Part shown: positions 42,862-55,115 of the stretch, piece after piece
Position numbering within the stretch: the stretch's first letter is position 1
Layout: each line of letters starts with the position of its first letter
Origin: Bradyrhizobium sp. OK095
GTDB lineage: Bacteria; Pseudomonadota; Alphaproteobacteria; Rhizobiales; Xanthobacteraceae
Reading direction: 5' to 3'
DNA: 64,000 nucleotides
NCBI RefSeq assembly: GCF_900109945.1
Contig: NZ_FOBX01000006.1
Location: 124,001 to 188,000, forward strand
Translations under genes and position numbers: made by a program
Notes under the pieces: generated by a model
What the model was told of the DNA's origin: nothing
Databases searched by the model: none
Seen by the model: the letters and a program-made list of their open reading frames with translations, nothing else

Positions 42862-43011
42862 GATGTGCTCCCGCGATAACAGGCAGGAATCACTAGCGGT
42901 GATTTGCACGAATCAGGGAAGCCCGGAGGAGTACGGACTTAGGTTGCAATTTTAGGCATTTGCGCGACGCAACGCCCGTAGAAGCCGCAGATGACGGGGC
43001 GTCTGCGCGCT

Positions 43012-43713
43012 TCAGATCGCTTCGCCGCGTGCGCCCGCGGCGGCGTTGCGGATCGCCGTGATATTGGTCTTGTACGCCTCTTGCGTGCCGCCCTTGAACA
43101 CCGAAGTGCCGGCGACGAAGGCGTTGGCGCCGGCCGCGGCCAGGGGACCCGCGACGTCGGGACCAACGCCGCCGTCGACCTCGATGTCGATCGACCGGCC
43201 CGCCGTCATCGCGCGGATGTCGCGGATCTTGGAGATCGCGGAGGGGATGAAAGCCTGGCCGCCGAAGCCGGGATTGACCGACATCACCAGCACGAGGTCG
43301 ACGAGGTCGATGACGTATTCGAGCACGCTGATCGGCGTGCCCGGATTGAGCGAGACGCCGGCCTTCTTGCCGAGCGCGCGGATCGCCTGGAGCGAGCGGT
43401 GCAGATGAGGACCTGCTTCCGCATGCACGGTGATGTGGTCGCAGCCGGCTTTCGCGAAGGCTTCAAGATACAGATCGCAAGGTGAGATCATCAGATGCGC
43501 GTCAAAAATCTTCTTGGTGTGCGGGCGCATCGCCTTGATGACGTCGGGGCCGTAGGAGATGTTGGGGACGAAGTGCCCGTCCATCACGTCGAGATGGATC
43601 CAGTCGGCGCCGGCGGCATCCACCGCGCGCACCTCTTCGCCGAGCCTGGAGAAATCCGAGGCCAGGATCGAGGGCGCGATGGCCAGGGGGCGGGGGGCGA
43701 AGGCTTGGGTCAT
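43012..43713 (-). CDS. rpe: ribulose-phosphate 3-epimerase
   Basis: A 233-residue TIM-barrel epimerase interconverting ribulose 5-phosphate and xylulose 5-phosphate. Motifs are canonical: I-A-P-S-I-L-A-S-D-F, L-D-V-M-D-G-H-F-V-P-N, H-L-M-I, H-A-E-A, V-M-S-V-N-P-G-F-G-G-Q and V-D-G-G-V-G. Sixteen further codons are open upstream without similarity; the family begins at the ATG ending at 43713. It serves the pentose phosphate and, if present, Calvin pathways; no cbb genes are adjacent. Confidence 0.95.
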   Translation of the reverse strand: MTQAFAPRPLAIAPSILASDFSRLGEEVRAVDAAGADWIHLDVMDGHFVPNISYGPDVIKAMRPHTKKIFDAHLMISPCDLYLEAFAKAGCDHITVHAEAGPHLHRSLQAIRALGKKAGVSLNPGTPISVLEYVIDLVDLVLVMSVNPGFGGQAFIPSAISKIRDIRAMTAGRSIDIEVDGGVGPDVAGPLAAAGANAFVAGTSVFKGGTQEAYKTNITAIRNAAAGARGEAI

Positions 43714-43895
43714 GGCGCGGTTTCCCGTGGCGGCCGAGGGATGAATGGCCTCGCCTAACATGGGCCTCCGTGGCGGGCAATGCAGGGACGGCGTGCTTCC
43801 TGTGGGCGGAAATTTCTGCCGCGACCGGCATGAATTGCCGATGTTCCCCGGCCGCGCCAGGCGCGGCGAATGCGGATTTCATTGAGCTTTTTGCG

Positions 43896-43912
43896 CTGGC
43901 ACGACGCTTGCT
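43896..43912 (+). promoter_or_regulatory. sigma-54 (RpoN) promoter upstream of the EF-hand gene
   Basis: CTGGCACGACGCTTGCT matches the sigma-54 consensus YTGGCACG-N4-TTGCW, with the GG and GC elements correctly spaced. The predicted start is near 43923, giving a 44-base leader before the ATG at 43967. I saw no enhancer-binding site or regulator nearby. Confidence 0.7.
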
Positions 43913-43966
43913 GACTTTACCGCCAGGACATTGGCCGCGGCATGCCGCATCGGTTGGAGTTGTGCA

Positions 43967-44797
43967 ATGTTGTTTGCCCTGAGTGCCGTATCGAGCGCGC
44001 TCGACGCGATCCAGTCGCTGACGAATTCGAAATCGTCCTCGTCGACCCAGAAGACGGGGTCTTCGCAGAGCGCGACGACCGATCCGTTCGCGATCGACAG
44101 CAGCAGCAACAGCACGTCCAGCGGCGCGACCTCGTCGGTCAATTCGGGCAATTGCGCGCAGATCTCGCCGGAGACGATGAGCGCACTGATCGCCGCGCAG
44201 AGCCAGTCATCGGACAGCACAAGCAGCGCGGCGACCTCGACCTCCACCTCGTCGAGCTCGACCTCCTCGACGTCGACGAGCCGGGACGCTGCGCTGAAGG
44301 ACCTGTTCTCACAGATCGACGCCGACGGTGACGGCAAGATCACCAAGTCCGAGTTCGAGAAGGCCCTCGGGGCCGGCGGCACCAACACGGCGCAGGCCGA
44401 CGACGTGTTCTCGAAGCTGGATAAGAATTCGGACGGCAGCGTCAGTCTCGACGAGATGTCGAAGGCACTGAAGAGCGGCCATGGCGGTCATCACCACGCG
44501 CAGGATGCGAGCGGTTCGGGCGATGCCTCCGGCAGCGGCTCGGATTCCTCGTCCTCCTCGAGCGGCGGATCGACCTCGACTACGACGACCGGCGCTGACG
44601 GCGCGACCACCACGACCGTCACCTATGCCGACGGGTTCAAGATGTCGACGACGGTCCCGGGCGCCTCCAGCTCCTCAAATGCGAACGGCGGCGGCAGTTC
44701 GGCCTATGATCTGTTCGCGCAATTGATGCAACGGCAAGGCGGGCAGGGGCAAGGCGCCTCAGCGACTGCCGGCTCGTCCATGTCGATGAGCGTGTGA
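43967..44797 (+). CDS. EF-hand protein with Ser/Thr-rich low-complexity regions
   Basis: A 276-residue protein. Two canonical 12-residue calcium loops are present: D118-A-D-G-D-G-K-I-T-K-S-E129 and D152-K-N-S-D-G-S-V-S-L-D-E163. Long Ser/Thr/Gly-rich stretches flank them (about 22-106 and 180-225), and a G-Q-rich tail closes the protein. The N-terminus (M-L-F-A-L-S-A-V-S-S-A-L-D-A-I) is mildly hydrophobic but not a clear signal peptide. GGAG is 8 bases upstream of the ATG. It probably binds calcium; its location is uncertain. A sigma-54 promoter precedes it. Confidence 0.83.
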   Translation: MLFALSAVSSALDAIQSLTNSKSSSSTQKTGSSQSATTDPFAIDSSSNSTSSGATSSVNSGNCAQISPETMSALIAAQSQSSDSTSSAATSTSTSSSSTSSTSTSRDAALKDLFSQIDADGDGKITKSEFEKALGAGGTNTAQADDVFSKLDKNSDGSVSLDEMSKALKSGHGGHHHAQDASGSGDASGSGSDSSSSSSGGSTSTTTTGADGATTTTVTYADGFKMSTTVPGASSSSNANGGGSSAYDLFAQLMQRQGGQGQGASATAGSSMSMSV

Positions 44798-44804
44798 GGC
44801 TCTC

Positions 44805-44910
44805 TGTCATGCCCCGGCTGGATCGGGGCATCCAGTACGCCGCGGCCTCTCGGTCCAATCACTTCCGTCTCTGAAATACTGGATCGTCCGGTCTTCGCCG
44901 GGCGATGACA
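44805..44910. repeat. palindromic intergenic repeat (TGTCATGCCCCGGCTGG type)
   Basis: TGTCATGCCCCGGCTGGATC at the left and CTTCGCCGGGCGATGACA at the right are imperfect reverse complements; ATCCAGTA and TACTGGAT pair inside. It fills the gap between convergent EF-hand and P1 peptidase genes and belongs to the Bradyrhizobium-style repeats. Confidence 0.8.
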
Positions 44911-44939
44911 CGCGATGCGTGGTGGGAGGCGCGTGCGCC

Positions 44940-45938
44940 TTACGTGCCGAACCGATCCTTCCACGCAGGCATCGCTCCGGCGAACGGCAGCGCCGTTGCA
45001 TTGTAAATGCCCCGCGCGATCGCGCGCGCGACCACGTTGGCGGCGATTGTGCCGAGTTCGGTGAGGCCGACCAGCGGCTCGATCGGCTTCTCGCAGGTCG
45101 CAGCCGCAAACAGCACGTCGCCGTCGGTCGGCGCATGCACGGGGTAGATGGCGCGGGCAAATCCGGTGTGCGCGATCATGGCGAGCCGCTTGGCCTGGGG
45201 TTTGGTCAGCGTGGCATCGGTGACGACGAGGCCTATCGTGGTGTTTTCACGCGCGCTCGCCGCGGGGCCGCCCTTGATGCGCATCGCCAGCATGTCGGGC
45301 GTGAATTTGGGCGGCAGGCCGCGCCCGCCGAATTCATCGTTCTCCTCGAACGGGGCGGCCCAGAACCACGGCCCGTCGCCGACGGTTGCGCTGCCGACCG
45401 CGTTGACGACCATGAGTGCGGCGACCTTGATGCCGTTGGCGAGGACCGCCGAGGCCGAGCCGAGCCCGCCCTTGAAGGTTGCGGTGGTGGCCCCTAAGCC
45501 TGCGCCGGCGCTGCCCAGCGCGAAGTCGTGGCCCGCGGCCACGGCCGCGGCGTAGCCGAGATCGCGATAGGGGGCGAAGCGGCCCCAGCCCTTGTCGCCG
45601 CCGTTGAGCAGGTCGAACATGATCGCACCCGGCACCAGCGGAATCACGGCGCCCCGGATATTGAGGCCGCGCCCCTGTTCGGCGAGCCAGGCTTGCACGC
45701 CGCCGCCGGCCTCGATCCCGAAGGCGGAACCGCCGGACAGCGCGATCGCATCGACCCGTTCTTGTGTGCTGGCAAGATCGAGCAGCGCGCCCTCGCGCGT
45801 GCCGGGGCCGCCGCCACGGACGTCGATCGCCGCGATCGCCGGGGAATCGAAGATGACCGCCGTCGCGCCGGAGCCGACTTTCGCGTCTTCGGCATGGCCG
45901 ACGCGAACGCCGGCGATGTCGGTAAGAAGGTTTTTCAA
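44940..45938 (-). CDS. P1-family peptidase (DmpA/aminopeptidase type)
   Basis: A 332-residue self-processing Ntn-type peptidase. Features are the opening L-L-T-D-I-A-G-V-R-V-G-H-A, V-I-F-D, D-V-R-G-G-G-P-G-T-R-E, L-S-G-G-S-A-F-G and the region around G-L-G-A-T-T-A-T-F-K-G-G-L-G-S-A-S, where self-cleavage leaves a new N-terminal nucleophile. DmpA-like enzymes release N-terminal D- or L-residues or beta-peptides. The gene lies 58 bp after the hybrid kinase on the same strand and may share its transcript. Confidence 0.88.
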   Translation of the reverse strand: MKNLLTDIAGVRVGHAEDAKVGSGATAVIFDSPAIAAIDVRGGGPGTREGALLDLASTQERVDAIALSGGSAFGIEAGGGVQAWLAEQGRGLNIRGAVIPLVPGAIMFDLLNGGDKGWGRFAPYRDLGYAAAVAAGHDFALGSAGAGLGATTATFKGGLGSASAVLANGIKVAALMVVNAVGSATVGDGPWFWAAPFEENDEFGGRGLPPKFTPDMLAMRIKGGPAASARENTTIGLVVTDATLTKPQAKRLAMIAHTGFARAIYPVHAPTDGDVLFAAATCEKPIEPLVGLTELGTIAANVVARAIARGIYNATALPFAGAMPAWKDRFGT

Positions 45939-45996
45939 GGCGGCTCCGTCGGCTGAAAGCAGTTCGCCTCAGCGATAGCCCACGGATGCCGCAGGC

Positions 45997-48849
45997 TCAA
46001 CTGGCGAGCGCCGTCCTGAGCATCTTGGCCAGCTCGGACTTGCGGTAGGGCTTGGCCAGCAGCAGCACGCCGGAATCGAGCCGGCCGTGATGGACGATCG
46101 CGTTCTCGGTGTAGCCCGAGGTGAACAGCGTCTTCAGGTCGGGCCGCCGCCGCACCGCCTCGTCGGCAAGCTGGCGGCCGTTCATGTGGCCCGGCATGAT
46201 GATGTCGGTGAAGAGCAGGTCGATGCCCTTGTCGGCATCGATGATGATGAGGGCTTCGGCCGCGTTGGCGGCCTCGAGCGTGGTATAGCCGAGGCTCTTG
46301 ATCTGGGTCACGACGTATTGACGGACCAGCGCGTCGTCCTCGACGATCAGGATCTTCTCGTCGCCGCCGGTGATGGGCACGTTCTGGAGCACCTCGAACT
46401 CGGTCTCCTGAACGCCGGTGGAGCGCGGCAGGTAGATCTTCACGCTCGTGCCGTGGCCTTCCTCGCTGTAGATCTTGATGTGCCCGCCGGATTGCTTGAC
46501 GAAGCCGAACACCATGCTCAAGCCCAGGCCGGTGCCCTTGCCGACCTCCTTGGTGGTGAAGAACGGATCGAACACCCGCTCGATCAGGTCCGGCGGGATA
46601 CCGGTGCCGGTGTCGCTGACCGCGATCATCACATAATTGCCGGCGACGACGTCGGGATTCATGCTGGCATAGCCGTCGTCGAGGAAGATGTTGCGGGTCT
46701 CCAGCACCAGCGTGCCGCCGTCGGGCATGGCATCGCGCGCGTTCAGCGCGAGATTGAGGATCGCGGTGGAGAGCTGACCCGGGTCGATCAGGGCCGGCCA
46801 CGCATCCTCGGTGAGCTGCGGCATGATGGTGATCTGTTCGCCGAGGGTCGGATGCAGCAGCTTGGCGGCCTCGAGCGTCAATGCGTTGACGTCGATCTCG
46901 CGTGGCTGGAGCGGCTGCTTGCGGGCAAAGGCGAGCAGGTGTTTTGTCAGTTGCGCGCCGCGCTCGGCGGCGTCGTCGATCAGCTTGGTGATCGCGGCGA
47001 GCTCGGGCCGGTCGGCCACTGCATCCGCCAAAATGCCGATCGTGCCGGTGATGACGGTCAGCACGTTGTTGAAGTCGTGGGCAACGCCGCCGGTCAGCTG
47101 GCCGATCGAGTCCATCTTCTGGACCTGCCTGAGCTGGGCCTCGGCGGCCTGCTTCTCGGTGAGGTCTCGGCCGATGAAGAAGTGGCGCTTCACGGGCTCC
47201 GACCAGGTGCCCATCCAGTTCAGCGTCACCTCGTGACCGTCGTCGTGATAATAGCGCGCCTCGAAGCTGCGCTTGACCGCGCCGCGCCGCGCCGCGCGCA
47301 TCTCGCTCCGCGTCTTCTCGAGGTCATCGGGGTGAATGAACTCGGTCGCACTGTGCCCGACCATGTCGTCCGGGCTCAAGCCGAGAATGGCGGTGACGCT
47401 GGGGCTGACCTGGACGAAATTGCCAAAACCGTCAGTGACCAGGATCAGGTCCTGCGAGGTCTCGAAGATGCGCTGGCGCTCTTCGATCTCGCGGTTGAGC
47501 GCGGACTCCGCCCGCTTTCGCTCGGTGATGTCGCGGACCACTTTGGAGGCGCCGATGATGTTGCCGTCGCGCGATCGCAGTGGAACCTGGCTCAGCACCA
47601 CGTCGATGGGCTGGCCGTTCTTGTGCAGCCGCACGGTCTCGTGCTGGTCGATCACCCCGCCGTTGCGGGTGCGGGCCAGCATTTCATCGACTTCCTCGCG
47701 CTGTCCCTCGGACATGATGATGTCGACCTGACGGCCGACCGCCTCCTCGGCGGAATAGCCGAAGACGCGCTCCGCCGCATGATTCCAGGACGTGATGGTG
47801 CCGTCGAGCGACTTCGTGATGATGGCGTCGTTGGAGGACTCCACGACCGCGCTGAACAGCCGCTCGCGCTCGGCATAATAGTTTCTCTCCGTGCTCGACT
47901 GCCGCTGTAGCGCGCCGACCATGCCCGCCGTGTTGGCCTGGAGGCGCACATTCTCGATGAGCAGCACCGCGAGCACGAAGCTCGACGCAGTGAGGCCGTA
48001 GAGCCGGCCGGCATAGAAGCCGAGATCGAAACGCGAGACGTTGACGATCGCCGACAGCGCGATATCGAACAGCCAGGCGCACATCGTGACCATGAGCCAG
48101 ACGTCGATCACGGTGTGCGGCTTGCGAAACCACAGCGCGAACAGCGCGGCGAAACTCAAGGACCACACGAACGACACCACGCCGATCATGGTGTTGGTGT
48201 AATGGCCGTCCTTCAGCAGGATCGGCAGCAGGTCGTGCTGCGCCGTCATGAGCCAGGCGAAAACGGCCGTTGCGACGAACACGCCGGCGACGGAGAGAGC
48301 AACCGCGCGCGACGTCGAGCCCGTAATCCTGTTGCCGCCATTGTTGTCCTTCCGCGAGGCATAGGCCAGGACGAACAGCGGAAAGCCGCCGTGCCAGATC
48401 ATGTAGAGCCAGACGGTGGTCTGCGGGCCGGCGCCGAACAGTCCGGCCGGGGCAAACAGCCCCGGGAACGTGAGGGCGTGGGTTATCGCGGCCGTGGCCG
48501 TGAACAGATAGCCGGTCGACAGCAGCAGCAGGGCGCGGCTGCGCAGGACGGCAAACTGCGACAGCAGCAGGACGGCAGTGATGATGTCGCTGACCGCGAG
48601 CGCCGACTGGTAGCTCGCCACGAAGGCCGGCACCTGCACGAGCGGTGTGCCGGCAAACGGTACCGCCAGCGCGAACAGGATCGCGGAGATGCCGACGATC
48701 GCCAATGCCGCCTTTCGGTCGCTCGGCGTCGCCGCCAAGGTCGACAGGAATGTGCTTCGGTCGTTGGGCGCTAGCACGTCGATCTCTCGTAAGCCGGCAT
48801 AGTGACCTCGTACGTCAATCTCTTCCGGCCGGGTAGCCGCGACCTTCAT
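45997..48849 (-). CDS. hybrid sensor histidine kinase with MASE4-like membrane sensor and two PAS domains
   Basis: A 950-residue protein. Residues about 45-300 contain eight or so hydrophobic helices resembling a MASE4-type sensor. Two PAS domains follow (about 325-445 and 455-565), then a HisKA phospho-His in L-T-G-G-V-A-H-D-F-N-N-V-L, a HATPase (N-L-A-L-N-A-R-D-A-M-P, D-T-G-T-G-I-P, G-K-G-T-G-L-G-L) and a C-terminal receiver (about 830-945; Asp in L-L-F-T-D-I-I-M-P-G, Lys in A-K-P-Y-R). It is divergent from a lone receiver protein, a likely phospho-partner. Confidence 0.93.
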   Translation of the reverse strand: MKVAATRPEEIDVRGHYAGLREIDVLAPNDRSTFLSTLAATPSDRKAALAIVGISAILFALAVPFAGTPLVQVPAFVASYQSALAVSDIITAVLLLSQFAVLRSRALLLLSTGYLFTATAAITHALTFPGLFAPAGLFGAGPQTTVWLYMIWHGGFPLFVLAYASRKDNNGGNRITGSTSRAVALSVAGVFVATAVFAWLMTAQHDLLPILLKDGHYTNTMIGVVSFVWSLSFAALFALWFRKPHTVIDVWLMVTMCAWLFDIALSAIVNVSRFDLGFYAGRLYGLTASSFVLAVLLIENVRLQANTAGMVGALQRQSSTERNYYAERERLFSAVVESSNDAIITKSLDGTITSWNHAAERVFGYSAEEAVGRQVDIIMSEGQREEVDEMLARTRNGGVIDQHETVRLHKNGQPIDVVLSQVPLRSRDGNIIGASKVVRDITERKRAESALNREIEERQRIFETSQDLILVTDGFGNFVQVSPSVTAILGLSPDDMVGHSATEFIHPDDLEKTRSEMRAARRGAVKRSFEARYYHDDGHEVTLNWMGTWSEPVKRHFFIGRDLTEKQAAEAQLRQVQKMDSIGQLTGGVAHDFNNVLTVITGTIGILADAVADRPELAAITKLIDDAAERGAQLTKHLLAFARKQPLQPREIDVNALTLEAAKLLHPTLGEQITIMPQLTEDAWPALIDPGQLSTAILNLALNARDAMPDGGTLVLETRNIFLDDGYASMNPDVVAGNYVMIAVSDTGTGIPPDLIERVFDPFFTTKEVGKGTGLGLSMVFGFVKQSGGHIKIYSEEGHGTSVKIYLPRSTGVQETEFEVLQNVPITGGDEKILIVEDDALVRQYVVTQIKSLGYTTLEAANAAEALIIIDADKGIDLLFTDIIMPGHMNGRQLADEAVRRRPDLKTLFTSGYTENAIVHHGRLDSGVLLLAKPYRKSELAKMLRTALAS

Positions 48850-49044
48850 GGTAGCGCGCTCCGGCCGCGCATCCTGACAGAAAGCGCTTGCGACTCAACC
48901 GAGGGTTACAGCTTACTTAACTTGGAGGGGGACTCGGAACAGGTAAGTGGTAAGGAGTGCTTTACTGGGACGGACTCATACTGCCTTGCCGCCGTTTTGC
49001 GGTGAATTGAACCAATTAATGATAAGGATCCGGGAGTTGTTCCC

Positions 49045-49431
49045 ATGCCCCGTGTGCTCATTGTCGACGACCAGAAGGACGTCCGCGCGATGGTGGCGAT
49101 CGTGCTTCGGGTCAACCATTATGACGTAGTCGAGGCCGAGAGCGGCGCGGCGGGCCTGAAGGCTTTCGGCGAAGGCGTTTTCGATGCTGCCATTGTCGAT
49201 ATTTTCCTGGCCGACGCCAGTGGCGTTGACGTCATGTTGGCCATTCGTGAGCGAGTTCCCGGCTTTCCGATCGTCGCAGTCTCCGGCATGACCGCGCTGG
49301 ATTTCGTCGGTGAGGCGCCCGATCTGGCCGACGTGGTGTGCCTGCAAAAGCCGTTTCGTCCGAACGATCTGCTGCAGGCGCTGCGGAAGGCCCAGGCTGC
49401 GGCGGGTGGCGAACTCTCCGCCGCCGTCTGA
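49045..49431 (+). CDS. single-domain response regulator
   Basis: A 128-residue CheY-like receiver without an output domain. The acidic pair D-D in L-I-V-D-D-Q-K-D-V, phospho-Asp in A-A-I-V-D-I-F-L, Ser/Thr in V-A-V-S-G-M and Lys in L-Q-K-P-F-R are all present. It is divergent from the hybrid kinase (195 bp between starts), so it may act in a phosphorelay from it. GC-rich hairpin 49449-49470 follows the stop. Confidence 0.93.
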   Translation: MPRVLIVDDQKDVRAMVAIVLRVNHYDVVEAESGAAGLKAFGEGVFDAAIVDIFLADASGVDVMLAIRERVPGFPIVAVSGMTALDFVGEAPDLADVVCLQKPFRPNDLLQALRKAQAAAGGELSAAV

Positions 49432-49448
49432 CCGTGCGGCAAAAGGAA

Positions 49449-49470
49449 ACGCCCCGGCGAACCGGGGCGT
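49449..49470. terminator. bidirectional hairpin between response regulator and livJ
   Basis: ACGCCCCGG-CGAA-CCGGGGCGT is a perfect 9-bp stem between convergent transcripts. On the plus strand TTGTGG follows and on the minus strand TTTCCTTTT follows, so it may serve mainly as the livJ terminator. Confidence 0.6.
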
Positions 49471-49522
49471 TGTGGTCGATCTGGTCAAAGGGCGATCCGG
49501 TTAAAAGGACAGCCTGCCTGTC

Positions 49523-50641
49523 TCAGGTGCCGTTGCCCTTGATCTCGGTGTAGCCGCCCTTGGCATCCCACTTGTAGACGACGTAGTCGAGCTGCTTGAT
49601 GTCGCCCTTGGCGTCGTACTCGATCGGGCCGATCACGGTGTCCCATTTGCCGGCCTTGATGGCCGCCATGACCTTCTTGGCGTCGGTGGTGCCGGCCTTC
49701 TTGGCCGCCTGAGACCAGACCTGCATCGCCGCGTAGGTGTAGAGCGTGTAGCCTTCGGGGTCGATGTTCTTGGCCTTGAAGGCGTCGACGATCTTCTTCG
49801 CGGTCGGCTTGTTGCGCGGATCGGGGCCGAAGGTGAACAGCGTGCCTTCGCCGGCGGGGCCGGTGATGGAGGCGTACTCCTTGTCGGCGAGCGCATCGCC
49901 GGCCATCAGGATCGTCTTGAGGCCCTGGTCACGCATCTGGCGCAGGATCAGACCGCTCTCCTGGTGGTAGCCACCGACATAGACGAGGTCGATGTTGTCA
50001 CGCTTCAGGCGCGAGACGATCGCGTTGAAGTCCTTGTCGCCCTTGTTATAGGACTCGGAGAGCTTCACGGTGACGCCGGCCTTGACGAGGGCTTTCTTGG
50101 TCTCGTCGGCGAGACCCTTGCCGTAAGTGGTCTTGTCGTCGAGAATCGCGATGTTCTTGCCCTTGAAGTTCTTGGCAATGTACTGCGCCGCGACCAGGCC
50201 CTGCTGGTCGTCACGGCCGCAGACGCGCGCCACGTTCCAGAGGCCGCTGTCGGTGAACTTCGGATTGGTGGAGGCCGGCGTAATCTGGAGCACGTTGCCG
50301 TCGGCATAGGCTTCGGAGGCCGGGATCGACGACGACGAGCAATAGTGCCCGGCGACGAACGGCATTTTCGCGCTGGCGATCTTTTCCGCGACCGAGCGCG
50401 CCTGCTTCGGATCGCAGGCATCGTCCTCGACGTCGAGCGCGAGCTTCTTGCCGTTGACGCCGCCGGCGGCGTTGATGTCAGCCACGGCCATCTCGGCGCC
50501 GTTCTTCATCTGGCGGCCGAAAGCGGACTCGCCGCCGGTCATCGGACCTGCGACTGCGACGGTGACATCCTGCGCGAATGCCGCGCTCGACAGCGCGAGC
50601 GATGCGCCGAATGCCAGACCGATGAGCTTCAGTGATTTCAT
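49523..50641 (-). CDS. livJ: branched-chain amino acid ABC transporter substrate-binding protein
   Basis: A 372-residue periplasmic binding protein with a signal peptide (residues 1-23, A-L-S-S-A-A-F-A before Q-D-V). Type I fold features include V-A-V-A-G-P-M-T-G-G-E-S-A-F-G-R-Q, G-V-N-G-K-K-L, the V-A-G-H-Y-C-S-S-S-S-I-P-A loop and P-A-S-T-N-P. It captures Leu, Ile or Val and probably other amino acids. It lies 161 bp downstream of livF on the same strand and has room for its own promoter, often stronger than the permease operon's. Confidence 0.93.
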   Translation of the reverse strand: MKSLKLIGLAFGASLALSSAAFAQDVTVAVAGPMTGGESAFGRQMKNGAEMAVADINAAGGVNGKKLALDVEDDACDPKQARSVAEKIASAKMPFVAGHYCSSSSIPASEAYADGNVLQITPASTNPKFTDSGLWNVARVCGRDDQQGLVAAQYIAKNFKGKNIAILDDKTTYGKGLADETKKALVKAGVTVKLSESYNKGDKDFNAIVSRLKRDNIDLVYVGGYHQESGLILRQMRDQGLKTILMAGDALADKEYASITGPAGEGTLFTFGPDPRNKPTAKKIVDAFKAKNIDPEGYTLYTYAAMQVWSQAAKKAGTTDAKKVMAAIKAGKWDTVIGPIEYDAKGDIKQLDYVVYKWDAKGGYTEIKGNGT

Positions 50642-50802
50642 GAGATACCTCGCGGGTGGTCGCCTGTGGAAGTTGCCGGATACGCCCGGTCCAAACCGGC
50701 GCCATTCTTGAATGAATCCTGGGAGAAGTCACCGGCAAAATACGGGCATTGGTGGAGATATCTCGCCACATTCGGCCGCACGTGCTCTGCCTTCGGGCAG
50801 TC

Positions 50803-51539
50803 TCAGCCGTGCCGGCCGCCTTCCAGGTAGGCTGCGCGAATCTCGGGGCGCTGCAACAACTCGGCGCCGGTGCCCGCCAGCGTGATCAGGCCATTGACCA
50901 TGACATAGCCGCGGTGGGCGAGCTTGAGCGCGTGGTTGGCGTTCTGCTCGACGATCAGCACGGTCAGGCCGTCCTGCCGGTTCAGGGTGCGGATCGCGTC
51001 GAAAATCTGGCGGGCGATCAGCGGCGCCAGCCCGAGCGAGGGCTCGTCGAGCAGGAGAAGGCGCGGACGGCTCATCAGGGCGCGGCCGATCGCCAGCATC
51101 TGCTGCTCGCCGCCGGACAGCGTTCCGCCGCGCTGGGCGTAGCGCTCCTTCAGGCGCGGAAACAGTGAGAACACGCGCTGGAGCGTCGCGTCGCGTTCCG
51201 CATCCGTGCATCCGGTGGCGTCCGCCCCCATCTGGAGATTTTCCGCCACGCTCATGCGCGGGAAGATGCGCCGCCCCTCCGGCGACTGCGCGATGCGCAA
51301 ATGCGCGATCTCGTGGGTGGGAACGTCAGTGATGTCGCGGCCCTCGTACAGGATCTGGCCGGAGCGGGCGCGCGGCTTGCCGAAGATCGTCATCATCAGC
51401 GTCGATTTGCCGGCGCCGTTGGCGCCGATCAGCGCCACGATCTCGCCGGCATTGATCTCGACGTCGACGCCCTTGAGCGCCTCGATCTTGCCATAGGCGG
51501 CGCGAAGGCTGCGGATCGCGAGCAGGGGCGCGGGCGACG

Positions 51540-51543
<4 letters not shown>
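50803..51543 (-). CDS. livF: branched-chain amino acid ABC transporter ATP-binding protein LivF
   Basis: A 246-residue ABC ATPase. Walker A is G-A-N-G-A-G-K-S-T, the ABC signature is L-S-G-G-E-Q-Q, Walker B is L-L-L-L-D-E-P-S, and the H-loop region is V-L-I-V-E-Q-N-A-N-H-A. The start overlaps the livG stop by 4 bases. A small hairpin CTGCC-TTCG-GGCAG (50787-50800) lies just past its stop. It powers uptake together with LivG. Confidence 0.95.
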
Positions 51544-53689
<2,146 letters not shown>

Positions 53690-53700
53690 GCGGCGGTCCG

Positions 53701-54618
<918 letters not shown>

Positions 54619-54909
54619 GGGCTGCCGTTACCAAACCTGACGCGGCTCAAAGGGAGCTTTTCGAGAGAAGGTGCTTTGAGTTTCTTCTCGGGCCCCGGCA
54701 GCCCCTAAGCATTCTTCCCGTTTTGTAACAGGAGGGAACTGGCTGCTGCAACTGGGCTGGGCTCGGCATAGAGGCTTGTACAGAGGTCATTTCGGCTACG
54801 GATGTCACGCCCCGGTTCCACAGGTGCGAGGAACCCGGCTCCAGATAGCAACCAAAATGGATGCCCGTCGTTGCCTCAGCTCTGACGTCCAACAAGGGAG
54901 CTTCCCGAC

Positions 54910-55080
54910 ATGACGAACCAGCAGAACCAGAATCCGGGCCAGCAGGGCCAAAACCCCGGTCAGCAGCAGGGCGGCGGCCAAAAACCCGGCCAGCAGCAGC
55001 AGGATCCGCAGCGCCAGGGTGACAAGCCCGGCCAGCAGCAGGGCGGTAAGTCCGGCGAGCATGGTAAGGACCACAAGTAG
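54910..55080 (+). CDS. Gln/Gly/Pro-rich 56-residue low-complexity protein
   Basis: A 56-codon gene below usual length cut-offs. AAGGGAG lies about 10 bases before the ATG. The product is hydrophilic and repetitive, with repeated N/K-P-G-Q-Q-Q and G-G-Q-K-P units and the ending G-E-H-G-K-D-H-K. No hydrophobic stretch is present, so it should be soluble and disordered. A strong intrinsic terminator 35 bases beyond the stop supports a dedicated transcript. I recall similar short Q/G-rich hypotheticals in Bradyrhizobium, possibly stress related; that is memory, not a search. Confidence 0.75.
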   Translation: MTNQQNQNPGQQGQNPGQQQGGGQKPGQQQQDPQRQGDKPGQQQGGKSGEHGKDHK

Positions 55081-55115
55081 ACTTGCGAGCTAGGAACTAA
55101 GGCTAGTGAAGGAAG

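Noticed and set aside
43770..43982. 70-codon ORF between rpe and the EF-hand gene
   Set aside because: It crosses the sigma-54 promoter and the EF-hand start in another frame and has no ribosome site or family.
46087..47910. 607-codon plus-strand frame opposite the hybrid histidine kinase
   Set aside because: Composition is shadow-like (many Val/Gly/Asp/His) and kinase motifs are unmistakable on the minus strand.
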